Assembly (NCBI RefSeq): GCF_020497125.1 | Contig: NC_059073.1 | Span: 10,251,225 to 10,315,224 of the forward strand | Length of the DNA: 64,000 bases | Direction: 5' to 3' | Source: Mauremys mutica | Lineage: Eukaryota > Chordata > Testudines > Geoemydidae | Shown here: one piece after another, positions 45,318-56,074 of the stretch | Layout of the letters: each line of letters starts with the position of its first letter | Position numbering within the stretch: position 1 is the stretch's first letter | Translations under genes and position numbers: made by a program | The notes under the pieces: model-generated | Told to the model about the DNA's origin: nothing | Database searches by the model: none | Seen by the model: only the letters and a program-made list of their open reading frames with translations

Positions 45318-46007
45318 TAAGATTCTTCGTTGAGTGGTTGCACATGTGTATTCCACTCAGGGGCGTGTTCGCCCGGCACACCGGAGAGTTTTCTGCCTGA
45401 GTGCCCATTTCGGCGGCTCGTGCGCCATGGCCAACTTGTGGGCTGTCCTGAGGTAATGTAAGGGCGATGCTGCCCCTGCCCCGCTCAGTTCCTTCTCATC
45501 ACACATTGCCTGAGTCAGGGGTCCCTGTGTGGTTTGCTTCACAGTTGTTTATTCTGCGTAGTCACTGAGTTTAGCTTTCTACCTTCCCCCATAAATAGCT
45601 AGTCAGCAGTTAGTACCCAGGGATTAGGTTTCCCTTATTGTTTTATTTTATGTTAGCTATTTTAGTAGTTAATTTTGGTGCTGGGCACTGGTGGAATCCA
45701 CTGCTCACTGGACTTAAAGTAGCAGCCTGTTGTGTGGGTATTTGCTCAGTCGTCTTTGACACACCCTTGGACCCAGACTCTTCTCCTGGAGAAATTGATT
45801 TATAGGAAGGGGTGCGCACCCTCATGGGTTGAAAACTCAAATTATGAATGGAATGAGAAACAGCTCTTTGTATCAATGTCCTCGAGCTTTGAGCAGTTCA
45901 TGTGCTTTTCTCCCTTACATGAGGGGCTTATCTGTTCAGATACTGACTGACAATACAACTGTGATATACTGTCTAAACAGACAGGGAAGGGCATGGTCTG
46001 ATCAGCT
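45318..46007 (+). mobile_element. DIRS/LTR-like retroelement debris with RNase H motif
   Basis: Starts 'cttcgttgagtggttgcaca'. At about 45934-45990 the + frame reads [20 protein letters not shown], the TDNTTV..(I/L)NRQGG block of DIRS-type RNase H. The frame is broken upstream. A CR1 end replaces it at 46008. 46359-46465 ('gaccaagaggatgtgcagag') may be more of the same element. Confidence 0.45.
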
Positions 46008-46358
46008 TGAGGGGGGATTTGATAGCTGCTTTCAACTATCTGAAAGGGGGTTCCAAAGAGGATGGATCTAGACTGTTCTCGTTGGTAGCAGATGACAGAA
46101 CAAGGAGTAATGGTCTCAAGTTACAGTGGGAGGTTTAGGTTGGATATTAGGAAAAACTTTTTCACTTGGGGGGTGGTGAAACACTGGAATGGGTTACCTA
46201 GGGAGGTGGTGGAATCTCCTTCCTTAGAGGTTTTTAAGGTCCGGCTTCACAAAGTCCTGGCTGGGATGATTTAGTTGGTGTTGGTCCTGTTTTGAGCAGA
46301 GGGTTGGACTAGATGACCTCCTGAGGTCCCTTCCAACCCTGATACTCTGTTATTCTAA
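46008..46358 (+). mobile_element. CR1 3' end
   Basis: FDSCFQL-type ORF2 end, the [10 protein letters not shown] and [22 protein letters not shown] blocks at 46133-46240, stop, then tail 'ggactagatgacctcctgag'. The tail is identical in design to Cry I SINE tails. Confidence 0.9.
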
Positions 46359-47673
46359 CTGACAGGATTTGGGCAGTGCCACCTTTACATAGTCTTGGGA
46401 GGGACCAAGAGGATGTGCAGAGCACATATACCGTCCCATGTTATTGCTGCAGAAAACTCTGGCTCCAGTCATAGGCGTAGTTTGACTGCTATATTTCGGT
46501 GGGCAACACATGTATATGTGCATGTGTGTGAACATGCACTGAAGCCACTTCCCATGGCTCACTGGCTCTCTCCCCCAACCTGGAGTGGTACCTGGGCTGC
46601 TGGTGTTGCAGGTCATGGAGGCGGGGGAGATGGGTCAGCTTATATAGGGGCATCCCAGTTGCTGCTGCTGCCTGCTGTGGCGACTTGAGCACAGGAGCTG
46701 TGGCCACTCCAGCACCGGCTGCTGCAGTGATGCTGCCGCTCTGGTGTCTCCTGGTACTGCTGCAGCTGCCTTCCTGCCATCCCCTCTCCACACCATCCCC
46801 TTTCCTCTTCCCATTGTTCTCTGCCTTTATCCCTCTCCCCCCACTTCCTCATCCTTCTGCCCCATTCCCCTATCCTTCTCTTCCCCTGCTCTGTACCGTC
46901 CCCCTCCCTTCCCCACTGCCTCTTACACCCTTCCTCCATTTCCCCTGCCCTGCCCCCCACACCCCCAATGGGCACTCACCTTTGTACAAGAAACAGGATG
47001 ATGGCCATGCAGGGCTCCCAGCACACGTTGAGTTGACAACAGGCACTAGGACTCAGGAGGTGGCATCCCAGAGTGGCCACTCTCACTAGGAGACAGTGGC
47101 CAAGTGAGTTGGAAACTCGCTGGGGGAAGGGAGGCGCAGCATGCGAAGGACAGAGCCCCTCCTCAGAAATCGGGGAGCAGTGGCATGTGACCCCTTGTGC
47201 CCCCCCAAGCTTTGCCTCTCCATGAGGGGCAATGCCCGTCCCGTCCCCTCAAACTACGGCCATGGCTGCAGAGCACTGGGCGCGCACACACCTGAGCTCA
47301 GCACACATGTGCACCCACATTCTGAAGAACAGCAGCCAGAGTACAGGTAAGTAACCGTTTTGTCATGTTTCCCTGGAGGAGGACTTCTTCCAGGAGCTGC
47401 TGAAAACATCTGTTAGCGGAAACTTGGCAACTTCAGCTCCTGTCTTGGCTGGGGGCTAGACAGGAAGTGTTTAGTTTTATTATTATTTTGTTTTTAAAAG
47501 TATATGCATATCTTCTGTCTGAATTGGAATTTGAGAAATGAATTTTAATGAAAAGATTTGCAATTTAAAGAAAGAAATGGGACAGATTCTTCCGTGACTT
47601 GGGAGAGGGAATTTGGTTGGAGTTGGTGTGGTTTTTATTTATATCTGTCAGCTGTTTTCAGGCCCATCCTCTC
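46359..47673. other. Unassigned repeat-like, pyrimidine-rich region
   Basis: 'agtcataggcgtagtttgac' near 46468 looks like a repeat start. 46780-46975 is an extended C/T tract that generates spurious Pro/Leu frames on + and Gly/Arg/Glu frames on minus. 'agagtacaggtaagtaaccg' at 47338 may be LTR-type debris. Confidence 0.35.
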
Positions 47674-47937
47674 TGGGTGTGTCTACCCTGCAAAGGCAAA
47701 CCTGCATCTGGCCCATGCCAGCCCACTCACACTTGCGGGGCTTGAGCGGCAGGGCTGTTTTATTGCTGTGCAGACGTCTGTGCTTGGGCTGGAGGCCCTC
47801 CCGCCCAGTAGGGTCCAAGACCATGGGCTCCAGCCCGAGCCTAGAACTCTACACAGCAATGAAACAAGACTGCAGCCTGAGTCCCGCGAGCCCGAGTGGA
47901 CCAGCCATGGATGTCTAGCTGCTGAGTAGATATACCT
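47674..47937. mobile_element. MITE
   Basis: Left 'gggtgtgtctaccctgcaaa', right 'gagtagatatacc'. Internal 'gcttgggctggaggccctcc' and 'tgggctccagcccgagcct' form an inverted core. Confidence 0.55.
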
Positions 47938-48186
47938 TCTGTGTGAGAAAGCAATTAACTAGGGATTCTGCAATGTATTGTATTGGTGTATGAGTGAGCG
48001 AGGGTGATGTCGCCATCTAGTGACCAGCCCAGAGAGGATCAGGAACCTATTGCTGTAGCAATCGAAATGAGTTTGCTGTTGACTCACTCGGTAGAGGCCT
48101 GGGTTTGGAGTGAAAGAACAGGAGTTCTCTGCTCTGCATGTGTACACTATGTGTGATTTATCTAATAATTGTCTCTGTTTTTGCAG

Positions 48187-48318
48187 CCATACATCAAGTC
48201 CAGCCTAAGCCAATACTCTAATGTTGTTAAACATTCATCAGTTGAACTGTGGACCTTTACACAGCCTGATGAGGTCTTTGCAGTACCAAATGTCAGCATC
48301 AAGAATGCTTTTAACTGA
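48187..48318 (+). CDS. Candidate alternative last exon (hypothetical)
   Basis: Preceded by a branch-point-like ctaataat and the acceptor tract ttgtctctgtttttgcag. In phase 0, the phase left by the exon at 30358-30414, it reads PYIKSSLSQYSNVVKHSS..., 43 codons, and ends in TGA at 48316-48318. The sequence does not match the SNARE-motif exon expected next. It is not an obvious repeat, and it ends 12 bp before a MIR-like SINE. It could be a tissue-specific end, part of another transcript, or chance. Confidence 0.2.
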   Translation, partial: PYIKSSLSQYSNVVKHSSVELWTFTQPDEVFAVPNVSIKNAFN

Positions 48319-48329
48319 ATGTAGTGACT

Positions 48330-48440
48330 AAATCAAGGAACTGGGAGTCAGAGCTCCTGGGTTCTGTTCACAACTCTGCCACGGGCTCCCTGTGAGATTC
48401 CTGAGCAAATTAGTTAGGCCCTTTCCCCCCCCCCCCAAAA
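48330..48440 (+). repeat. MIR-like SINE fragment
   Basis: 'gggagtcagagctcctgggt' and 'gattcctgagcaaattag' are the CORE/MIR-type landmarks (gggttc..ctgccac..gtgacct..aagtca). Confidence 0.6.
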
Positions 48441-48624
48441 AAAAGTGCCCACTAACAGCACCTTCATTTTTGGGTGTCCAACCTGAGATGACTTGGATCT
48501 GATTTGAGCACTCACAGCCATACTCAAAGTCTTATGTTGTGGGTATTGAGCACCTCTGAAAATCAGGTCCCATTTAGATATCTCCATATCTGAGCTTAAC
48601 CCTCTGTGAAAAGGGCTATAATGT

Positions 48625-49075
48625 TATTGCTAGTATGACCCAGTGGTTGGGGCACTAACCTACTGGGTTTAATTCTCTTCTGTGCCACAGACTTCCTGTG
48701 TGATCTTAGGCAAGTCACTTAGTCTCTTTGCCGGGGGAGGGATAGCTCAGTAGTTTGAGCATTGGTCTACTAAACCCAGGGTTGTGAGTTCAATCCTTGA
48801 GGGGGCCACTTAGGGATCTGGGGCAAAAATCAGTACTTGGTCCTGCTAGTGAAGGCAGGGGGCTGGACTCAATGACCTTTTGAGGTCTCTTCCAGTTCTA
48901 GGAGATTGGTATATCTCCAATTATTATTTTATTTTATTTATTTTGTCTGTTTAGACTGTAAACTCTTCAGAGTGGGGACACTTCTTCAGTATGTGTATAT
49001 ACAGCACCTCGCACATTGGGGCCCTGATTCCAGTTGGGGCCTCTAGGCACCATTGTAATACAAATAATAAATAAC
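48625..49075 (+). repeat. MIR-like SINE split by a Cry I SINE
   Basis: 5' part: 'tatgacccagtggttggggc' and 'gtgtgatcttaggcaagtca'. 3' part after the insertion: 'agactgtaaactcttcagag', 'cagcacctcgcacattgggg', 'ttggggcctctaggcacc', 'aatacaaataataaataa'. The two halves are continuous in other copies. Confidence 0.7.
48731..48921 (+). mobile_element. Cry I SINE inside an older SINE
   Basis: Head gatagctcagtagtttgagc, intact B box 'gttgtgagttcaatcc', tail 'gactcaatgaccttttgagg'. The best-preserved Pol III promoter in the window. Confidence 0.9.
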
Positions 49076-49077
49076 TT

Positions 49078-49226
49078 GGGTTCTGGGAATGGGCGACAGG
49101 GGATGGATCACTCAATTACCTGTTCTGTTCATTCCCTCTGGGGCACCTGGCATTGGCCACTGTCAGAGGACAGGATACTGGGCTAGATGGACCTTTGGTC
49201 TGACTCAGTGTGGCCGTTCTTATGTT
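49078..49226 (+). mobile_element. CR1 3' UTR fragment
   Basis: 'tcaattacctgttctgttca', 'catctggcattggccactg'-type block, 'actgggctagatggaccttt' and 'cagtgtggccgttcttatgt'. Confidence 0.85.
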
Positions 49227-49319
49227 CTGTAAAATAGACACTATTTAAATTCAAATTTTAACATAATTTATTTAAGCAATATACATTCCCTTGCCCAAAA
49301 TGCTTGCAATCAAAATAAC

Positions 49320-49430
49320 GGCTCTGATTCTGATCTCAGTTGCATCCGTTTTAGCAGTGGTGTAATTCCAGCGACTTCAGTACAGTTACTCCTAATATAC
49401 ACCGGTGCAAATGAGAACACAATCAAGCCC
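49320..49430. repeat. Palindromic MITE-like repeat
   Basis: 'ggctctgattctgatctcag' and 'atgagaacacaatcaagccc' are inverted partners around 'attccagcgacttcag'. Confidence 0.55.
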
Positions 49431-49539
49431 ATAATTTTGCCTCTTTTGCTAGTAACTGAAATGTTACTTAGTCTTGGTTTCCTGTTGAAAATTTCATTGT
49501 GAATTATATTGTGCTGCCAAATTAAGCTCCTGATGTAGT

Positions 49540-49740
49540 TTCACCTGGACACAGTATTTTTTCTCCCTTCCTGTGCTCTAACATTGCTGAGCTCAGTTAA
49601 ACAGCGTCTGGATTCCACCACAGAGTTGGCTGCATTTCAGTGGTGTGTATTTTATATAATGTCTTTGTAAGGTACTTTGGATCTGTTGGGAATGAAAGGT
49701 TCTCTATAGATGGTACATGAAGTTATTATTATTAAGTTGA
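49540..49740 (+). repeat. Old SINE with conserved tail
   Basis: 'ttggctgcatttcagtggtg', 'taaggtactttggatctgtt', 'gaatgaaaggttctctatag' and a terminal attattatta. Related tails lie at 10038 and 24332. Confidence 0.5.
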
Positions 49741-49956
49741 TAGCAATATCTTGTAACAATGGAGAGAAAGAAGGAACACTAAAAATGTGTTATAAAAGTA
49801 TTGGTTGCTCCTGGTAGCTTTTGTCCTAATGTACAATGGTATGTTGGCAAGAGCATATAGCAGAAATGTTTCTATAACTGCCTCCTTTGCTTCAAGAGAC
49901 TGTGCCAGATGTGTTGCCACTGATCCTGAAATTAGGGGAGCAATCCAAAAAGTGTG

Positions 49957-49957
49957 G

Positions 49958-49985
<28 letters not shown>
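49957..49985. repeat. (CA)n microsatellite
   Basis: About 14 dinucleotide units. Confidence 0.95.
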
Positions 49986-49988
<3 letters not shown>

Positions 49989-50376
49989 TGGAAAGGTGGC
50001 CATGCCTCAACTAGCCTGTTGAACAGCTGTATTGGTAGCTATCATCATAATGCAGATGATGTTTCCTTACCAGCATAATACTAACACTTCACTCCTCAAA
50101 ATGGTTAAGGAAGTTGGAGTTTAGTGATTCATGTAAAGCGTCATGTATGCTCCCCGCTTGTGGGTGTTACAAGGTGTGATATGCCATTGTGATGACAAGC
50201 TGTCAAAAATGCCTCTTATGGCTTCTGCTGAGGTAAAACACTGTAGCACTTTGCATTGTCCCATTCTTCCAGCCTCCTTTAATTAAAGCAGTGTTACAGT
50301 AGGGCTCTCATAAAGGGCATTCGGCAGATAGTGCTGCCATGCAAACACGTTCCTTCAGACTGCTGTGCGTGGCAAA
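49986..50376. other. No gene recognised
   Basis: Unassigned sequence between the (CA)n run and the Penelope-like copy. Confidence 0.35.
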
Positions 50377-50484
50377 TGGTTCCAGAATGATGCAGCGTTG
50401 TTGTAGCGGCATTGGTTCCAGAATATTAGAGAGACAAAGGGGGTGAGGTAATAGCTTTTATTGAACCAACTTCTGTTGGTGAAA

Positions 50485-50525
50485 GATACAAGCTTTAAAG
50501 CTACACAGGGCTCTTCTTCAGGTCT
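50485..50525 (-). ncRNA. Hammerhead-like fold in Penelope-like copy b
   Basis: On minus: AGAC, intact CTGAAGA box, short stem II, TAAA in place of GAAA (G12 changed), AGCTT, then GTAT, which pairs with AGAC except at one position. Lies 150 bp downstream of the GIY-YIG stop codon. Confidence 0.5.
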
Positions 50526-50670
50526 GGAAAAGGTGCTAAATACAAGGTGGTTGAGATTGTTTAGCTTAAGCAGTTAATGCATATTCTAAAAGATCATTCA
50601 AGCTGAAATGGCCCGTTAAACACCTCTCTAGTCATAGAACAAAATGTGTGGGGGCGGGGGGGAGGAAGGA

Positions 50671-51060
50671 TTACAGATGGCTGTAATAAACCATAAATCC
50701 AGTGTCTTTATTAAAACCAGGATTTTTAGTGTCTAGCAAAGTTCTGAATTTAAGCTCCCAGGCTCGTCTTTTGAAGGTGTTATGCAGGTTTCCTTTGAGG
50801 ACAAGGACTGAGACGTCACATGTGGTGTGATCACTTTGTTCATCCATGGGTGATGTGAAGTTTTTGGTTTATGTTATTTTTCTGTGAAGGTTCATTCAGG
50901 AGCACAGGGGTTGCCTGGTTTCACTCACATAGTTGTTATTGGGGAGGTTAGTGCTCTGAATGAGGTTCCTCACATGTGATAGGATCCATGGATCTTGAAA
51001 GGTGTGTGTAGGCGATATTGATCATCGTAGCAGTGGAGATACAGTATGTCTGTAGCTGTT
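50671..51060 (-). pseudogene. GIY-YIG endonuclease end of a Penelope-like protein
   Basis: One minus frame reads ISTATMINIAYTHLSRSMDP upstream, then NNNYVSETRQPL at 50906-50944 (YVGET box with G to S), MNLHRK, then VSVLVLKGNLHNTFKRRAWE and LKFRTLLDTKNPGFNKDTGF up to the TAA. At least two in-frame stops and one shift near 51000 break it. The YVGET..R..(M/N)xHR pattern near the C-terminus is the mark of Penelope-like elements. A second, shorter homologue ends at 14340. Confidence 0.7.
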
Positions 51061-51100
51061 CTGGCGGGAGTTAGAGCAAAGTGGAGTAATCAAAGCTTAT

Positions 51101-51810
51101 GCTTCTGGCCATAAAAGTTCACAGAAAGTCAGGAAGGCAATTGCTCCCCTCTTGTGCAATCGCTAGGTGATTTATAAGACAAGGTGAGAGTTGGCTTCCT
51201 GTGCAGCATGTGTTATTGGCCTCTACTTGAAGCTGGATATAGAAGACTTGATGGCCTGATGTGTGATCCCATCCGGCAGCTTGTGTGCGATTAAGCGCTC
51301 CATGTAAAGAGCCACACACCAGAAGCCATTTGCAGTACACAGCAAGAAAAGCTTTTATTCGTCCTAGAAAACCTATCACCAATGCTGCATCGTCTTGAGT
51401 GCCATCTACAGGCAGATTACATTTTAGCTAACTACGTACACGTATACAGGCATCCATTTTGTAGAACACTCTGACAGTGATGAAGGAGAGGATTTGATGA
51501 ATCATAAACACTTGTAGTTTGTTTACTGTATGACCGTAGTGTCCAGAGGCCTTAGTTAATCTCAGAACCATTTCACTGGATTCTGGGCAGAAACTTAGAA
51601 AGTGACCCACTGGTCAGTGTGTGCGTTACATGTTCCCTTCTCTGACCACTTCACAGAGGATATGGGTCTGTTACCGCCCAGCTACACAGCCTGCTCATCA
51701 GCTCAAACTGAAGAGACTCGGGCTTTTAGCTCAGGAGTTCTCTGGCTCAGTCTCCAGTGTCGGCCAGATGGCAGCTCTCATGGTAGTGTCTATTCCAAAG
51801 GATGTACTGT
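51101..51810. other. No gene recognised
   Basis: Frames of 60-87 codons at 51119-51610 on minus have no domain. Unassigned. Confidence 0.35.
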
Positions 51811-51814
51811 CTAA

Positions 51815-51920
51815 GGCTCCAGTCCTGCAGTGCTCTCTGCCTACGTAGACCGTTGTTAACTTCAGTGGGACTCTGCATGGATGGGCACAGGTGTCTGCCT
51901 GCATGAAGGATCAGGGCCTA
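51815..51920. repeat. Palindromic MITE-like repeat
   Basis: 'aggctccagtcctgcagtgc' and 'cctgcatgaaggatcagggcc' bracket 'acttcagtgggactctgc'. Confidence 0.5.
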
Positions 51921-53110
51921 ACTACTACAAGACACAAGTGTAATAGACAAATGTAAGGGGTGGGAGAGGGCTCGCGTAACAGTGATAGGAGACCAGCTGC
52001 CTGCAAAGTTAGCCGATTTTTCGGTCGTTTTAAGATACAAGTTAGCATGAAATATTGATATCAGTTAATCCGTATCTGTAGAAACAATAATGGTATCCAG
52101 TCATGTTAATGGTTCTGATTGTCATAGGTATCCTGGTGGAAATGGGCCATGAGCAGGGATTTTAAAGAAGGACAGAGAGGAGGTTGCAATGGCCAAGAAG
52201 GGCCTGGAAAATGGGCAAGTTCATCAGTTTTCCTTCATGAATGGTGAACTGCAAGAATGGGTAGAAGTGTTTTTCTGTGGGTATTTTTTCCCATTTAATT
52301 GGTCCCTCACGTTTCTTGAGTGTTTCTCTTCTCATCTCACAAGTATGCGTCTGTTGCATTTGGAAATTTGTTTGTGTTTTTGTCTTACGTAGGATCTGCT
52401 CATTTTGGGATATTTTTTATTTTGTGCCCAATGCCATCAATCACTATAAAACCCGCCGTACCCTTATCCAGCATTGTTTACTGCTTTCCAGCCACCTTGT
52501 ACTGGCCCCCTACAGAGATCCAAGTTTGCTCGCAATCATCTTAATCACTGCTTTATTTTCCAGAATCTCACTGGAGGGAAAAACTGCCTGTTTTTTGTTT
52601 GTTTTTTTGTTTGTTTGTTTTCTTTCCAGATCCAGGGGCCTTGAAAACATTTAGAATGTATAAGTATCTGCGGGGTGGGGGTGAGGGGAATACACACACA
52701 CAGACCATTGGAAACCCACCAGTGTTCCAGGGTTGACAATCCACAGCAGAGTGTGTGGCACCTGGGTCTCTGGGGACTTTTAGGCTCCACACTCTGTGGC
52801 AGGCAGTCCTGGGAGCCACGACTGAAGCCACGTCTCTTGGAGCTGCCAGGCCCCCTGCTTGAGCTGAGGCTCTCAGGGCTGTCAGGGTCCTTGCCACAAA
52901 GCTAGGAGACTGGAAGTCCTAGGATTGGACACGGGGGCTTCCACGATCTCAGGCCATCTGGCTCCCATGCGTCCCACTCAGGAATAGCGAATAGTAGCTG
53001 CCAAACAGACAAGGACGTCAGTTTCCCATGTTTCGTTTCAGGAACACCATATTTTGGTGTTTCTGAAATGAAATGTTCAGGGATCTTCAGTTCATGAAGA
53101 AATGTAGGTA
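51921..53110. other. No gene recognised; T-rich tract
   Basis: A (TTTG)n-like tract at 52593-52622. Overlapping short frames at 52162-52905 on both strands show no family signature. Confidence 0.35.
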
Positions 53111-53111
53111 A

Positions 53112-53195
53112 TCATAGAATGTCAGGGTTGGAAGGGACCTCAGGAGGTCATCTAGTCCCTCCCCCTGCTCAAAGCAGGACCAATCCCAACTAAAT
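53112..53195 (-). repeat. CR1 / Cry I 3' tail
   Basis: 'atcatagaatgtcagggttg', 'gaagggacctcaggaggtca', 'tcaaagcaggaccaatccc'. Confidence 0.85.
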
Positions 53196-54762
53196 CTGCC
53201 CTGTTTCAGCCAGCTCTCCTTGTCGCCACAACCTCATCTTTCAAAGCAAGGGGTGAGGAGAAGGTCACGCGGTTTGTTGCATGGTGGGAGATGTTGGTAG
53301 AGCTGGACATCCAGAAAAGCAGAGTGTCCTGAGCAGTTGCACAGATGGCACATGCCTTTCACAGGCCCATTGTTAAAATCTCAAAGTATCCGAAGAGGAT
53401 TGGTCTCTTGTAGCCGTTCTTTACTTTTAGCCAGTCTCATTACATTTTAACAATACCCTGAATTGTCCTTACAATGCAGTCTGTTAACCCCAAGCATCGC
53501 ATCATGAAATAAATCAGTTCTCTCATTCACTTGCACTGGTGTTTGGGACTGGGTCATCCATAAGTCATAAATTAGCTATCGCAGGTCTCCTATACTCAGA
53601 TGCACGGTAGTCACCCTCACAAACAGTGGCATCTGGTTCCTTTTGGCATGCTCTTCCACTGACTATTGCGAAGATATCTTTGGTTCTGTCATAGGGCCTG
53701 TGCCACAATAGTGGAGCTGGTCTGCAGTATCTTTTCTGTCTTGGAATTGTTTTCCTCTGTGATTCACTCTCATTGTATGTGTGAAAATTAGGCTCTGGGT
53801 GAAATGCATGGAGGAAATCCTGCAGGAAAGATGACTTGGCAGGTTGTTCTGTAAAACTCTTCCCATCAGCTCTGAAGGAAATAGTAATGCCAACAAGCGC
53901 CTTTTATTGATCTGGGCTTGGCTCATCTGCTACAACACAAGAAAAGAACAAAAGAAATCATTGGATTTCATTATTGCACTGGTGTGAAATAAGATTAGTA
54001 AGGATCTACCTTGCATTTATTTAGAACCTTTCATCCTGACGGGGCCTAACGTGTCTCACAAACATCACTAATTGACTATATACTCTGTGGGCCAATTTCT
54101 GAAGACCGTAGTCTGTTTTTACTAATCTCTTGTTCAGGCAAAATTCTCTTTGATGATTCTGATTGAGGACTCTTTTTTTTTCAGGATTTATTTTTCTAGC
54201 TAGATTACTCAGTTCACCTCCACAAAAGTACAGCCAACTCTATGCTAGATCATGTCTACCATTGTAACAGCTCAATCCTGCTGACAGTCAGAATGTTGCC
54301 ATTATCCTCAGTGGGAGCAGGACTGGACACCAAAAATACACTGCAACACTAGAAAGAAGTTTAGGACAGGAAGTGCAGAATGCCACTATGTTCATTTGAA
54401 TCTGTAGGATCTATTTTGACAGGCGGAATGTAATTACTGGAGTATAAATTTGGCCAGGACATTGGGACTAACACTGTTAATCTTTAAAAAAAAGCCATGG
54501 AATCTTTCATGCTCACCAGTGGTTAAAACCTCACTTCTACATCTCAGCCAAAAGCTGTTCCTCCAAAATCAAAAGACACTAACAGCACACTGGGACATTA
54601 GCTTGCCAGAGTGATGGAGGGATCATGCTTTGATAGTCCTTGTGGATGGGTGGGGGGATGATTCCTGGGCCTGAGTTCACATGTTCAGAGCAAACATTTT
54701 CAAAGTTGTAAAGCAAAACTTGCATATTTTCTTACAACATGGAATACAGACATTGCAAATGA
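53196..54762. other. No gene recognised
   Basis: Unassigned. 54270-54330 resembles a weak arm of the 'ctcaatcctgctgacagtca' foldback type. Confidence 0.35.
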
Positions 54763-54770
54763 GATTAACA

Positions 54771-56066
54771 CAGGGGTCGGTAACCTATGGCAAGCCGGCA
54801 GGGAGTAGCGTACCATTAACAGTCCTGACCAGCCTGGCCCTGCCCACCCTTCTCCGCCCTCGTTGCTCTCGGCGGAGGCAGACAAGAAGCGGGGGCAGGG
54901 CCTTGGGGAAGGGAGGGATGGAATTGGGGCATATCCCCTCCAGCCCCCTGCTGTGAGCACCCTACAACCCCAGCTCATACCCCCAGCCCTGAGCCCTGCA
55001 GCCCCACACACCACCCAGGCCCCTGCCCTGAGCCCTGTACCCCCCTCACACACACCCAGCCCTCTGCTTGACTCCTTCACTCCCCCCCACGACTCCAGCC
55101 CTGACTCTGGCACCCCCACACATACCCAGCCCCCCATACCCCATGCCTTGACACCTGCACCCCCCTCACACGCACCCAGCCTTTTGCCCTGACTCTTGTA
55201 CACCCCCCCACATACCCAGCCGCCCCACACCCCATGCACTCCCCACATCCTGACTCTTGCACCCCCCACATCCCCCCCCCCGAGCACCAAACTGGTGCTC
55301 CTGCACCCCCCCCCACACACACATTCCCACCTGCAACCCTCGCACCAAATGGGCGCTGCCCAGGTAAGCACTCCACACCCAAAACTCCTGCCCCAACCCT
55401 GAGCCCCCTCCCTCATTCTAGCTCCTGGCCAGACCCTACACCCCAACCCCCAGCCTGCTCCTTCACCCCCAGTCCTGTGCTCAGTGCACTCCCACCCTCA
55501 GCTCAGTGCAGCGAGAGGAGGAGAATGGGCCAGAACCAGGGAGAAGGTAGGTACCCACTGTATGTGGGCAGGGCCAGGACCCCAGACCGGCAGGGGGCTG
55601 AGCGGATCCGGCAGGCAGGATCCCGGCTGGCAGGAGCCAGCGGCTGGAACCCCTGAGCGGCAGCAGGCTGAGCCGCTCAGCCCGCTGCTGGTGTGGGGTC
55701 CCGGCCACCGGCCCCGCACAGCCCGCTGCCAGTCTGGGGTTCTGGCTGCCGGCCCTTTGCCAGCTGGGGTCCCAGCCACAGGCCCCACTCTGCTTGCTGC
55801 TGGCCTAGGTGAACGGAACCCCAGACCAGCAGTGGGCTGAGCAGGCCGGCGGCGTAAGCTCAACATTTTAATTTAATTTTAAATGAAGCTTCTTAAACAT
55901 TTTGAAAACCTTGTTTATTTTACAATACAACAATAGTTTAGTTATATAATATATAGACTTACAGAGAGAGACCTTCTAAAAAACATTAAGATGTATTACC
56001 GGCATGTAAACCTTAAATGAAAGTGAATCAATGAAGACACCGCTTCTGAAAGGTTGCCGACCCCTG
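54771..56066. mobile_element. hAT non-autonomous element, 1.3 kb
   Basis: Ends caggggtcggtaacct and, inverted, caggggtcggcaacct. Perfect 8-bp duplication gattaaca (54763-54770, 56067-56074). The 248-codon minus frame (54700-55446) is Gly/Val/Cys-rich, created by the internal C-rich minisatellite and extending past the element end. No transposase domain is seen. Confidence 0.9.
54955..55300. repeat. C-rich minisatellite inside the hAT element
   Basis: Diverged units of about 45-50 bp built from 'ccctgactcttgcaccccc' and 'cacatacccagcc'. Confidence 0.7.
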
Positions 56067-56074
56067 GATTAACA

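Larger units (their letters stand above)
50377..51100 (-). mobile_element. Penelope-like element, 3' part with GIY-YIG remnant (copy b)
   Basis: The minus strand reads in order: decayed GIY-YIG region (51060-50740), stop at 50671-50673, spacer, hammerhead-like fold (50485-50525), 'caccaacagaagttggttca', 'aataaaagctattacctcac', 'ttgtctctctaatattctgg', and the end 'ccgctacaacaacgctgca' at 50391. The motif tggttccagaat occurs at 50377 and again 36 bp on at 50413, suggesting a short tandem at the terminus. The 5' RT part is missing. Confidence 0.7.

Noticed and set aside
46640..47089. Opposed 111- and 134-codon frames
   Set aside because: A long pyrimidine tract explains both; no domain.
52556..52640. 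Exon-like segment after 'attttccag'
   Set aside because: It runs into a T-rich simple repeat and has no homology to the expected exon.
54700..55446. 248-codon minus frame
   Set aside because: Generated by the C-rich minisatellite; overlapping frames in all phases are also open and it extends outside the transposon.
54771..56066. Satellite or CRISPR-like array
   Set aside because: Repeats are diverged, lack unique equal-length spacers, and the context is a vertebrate transposon.
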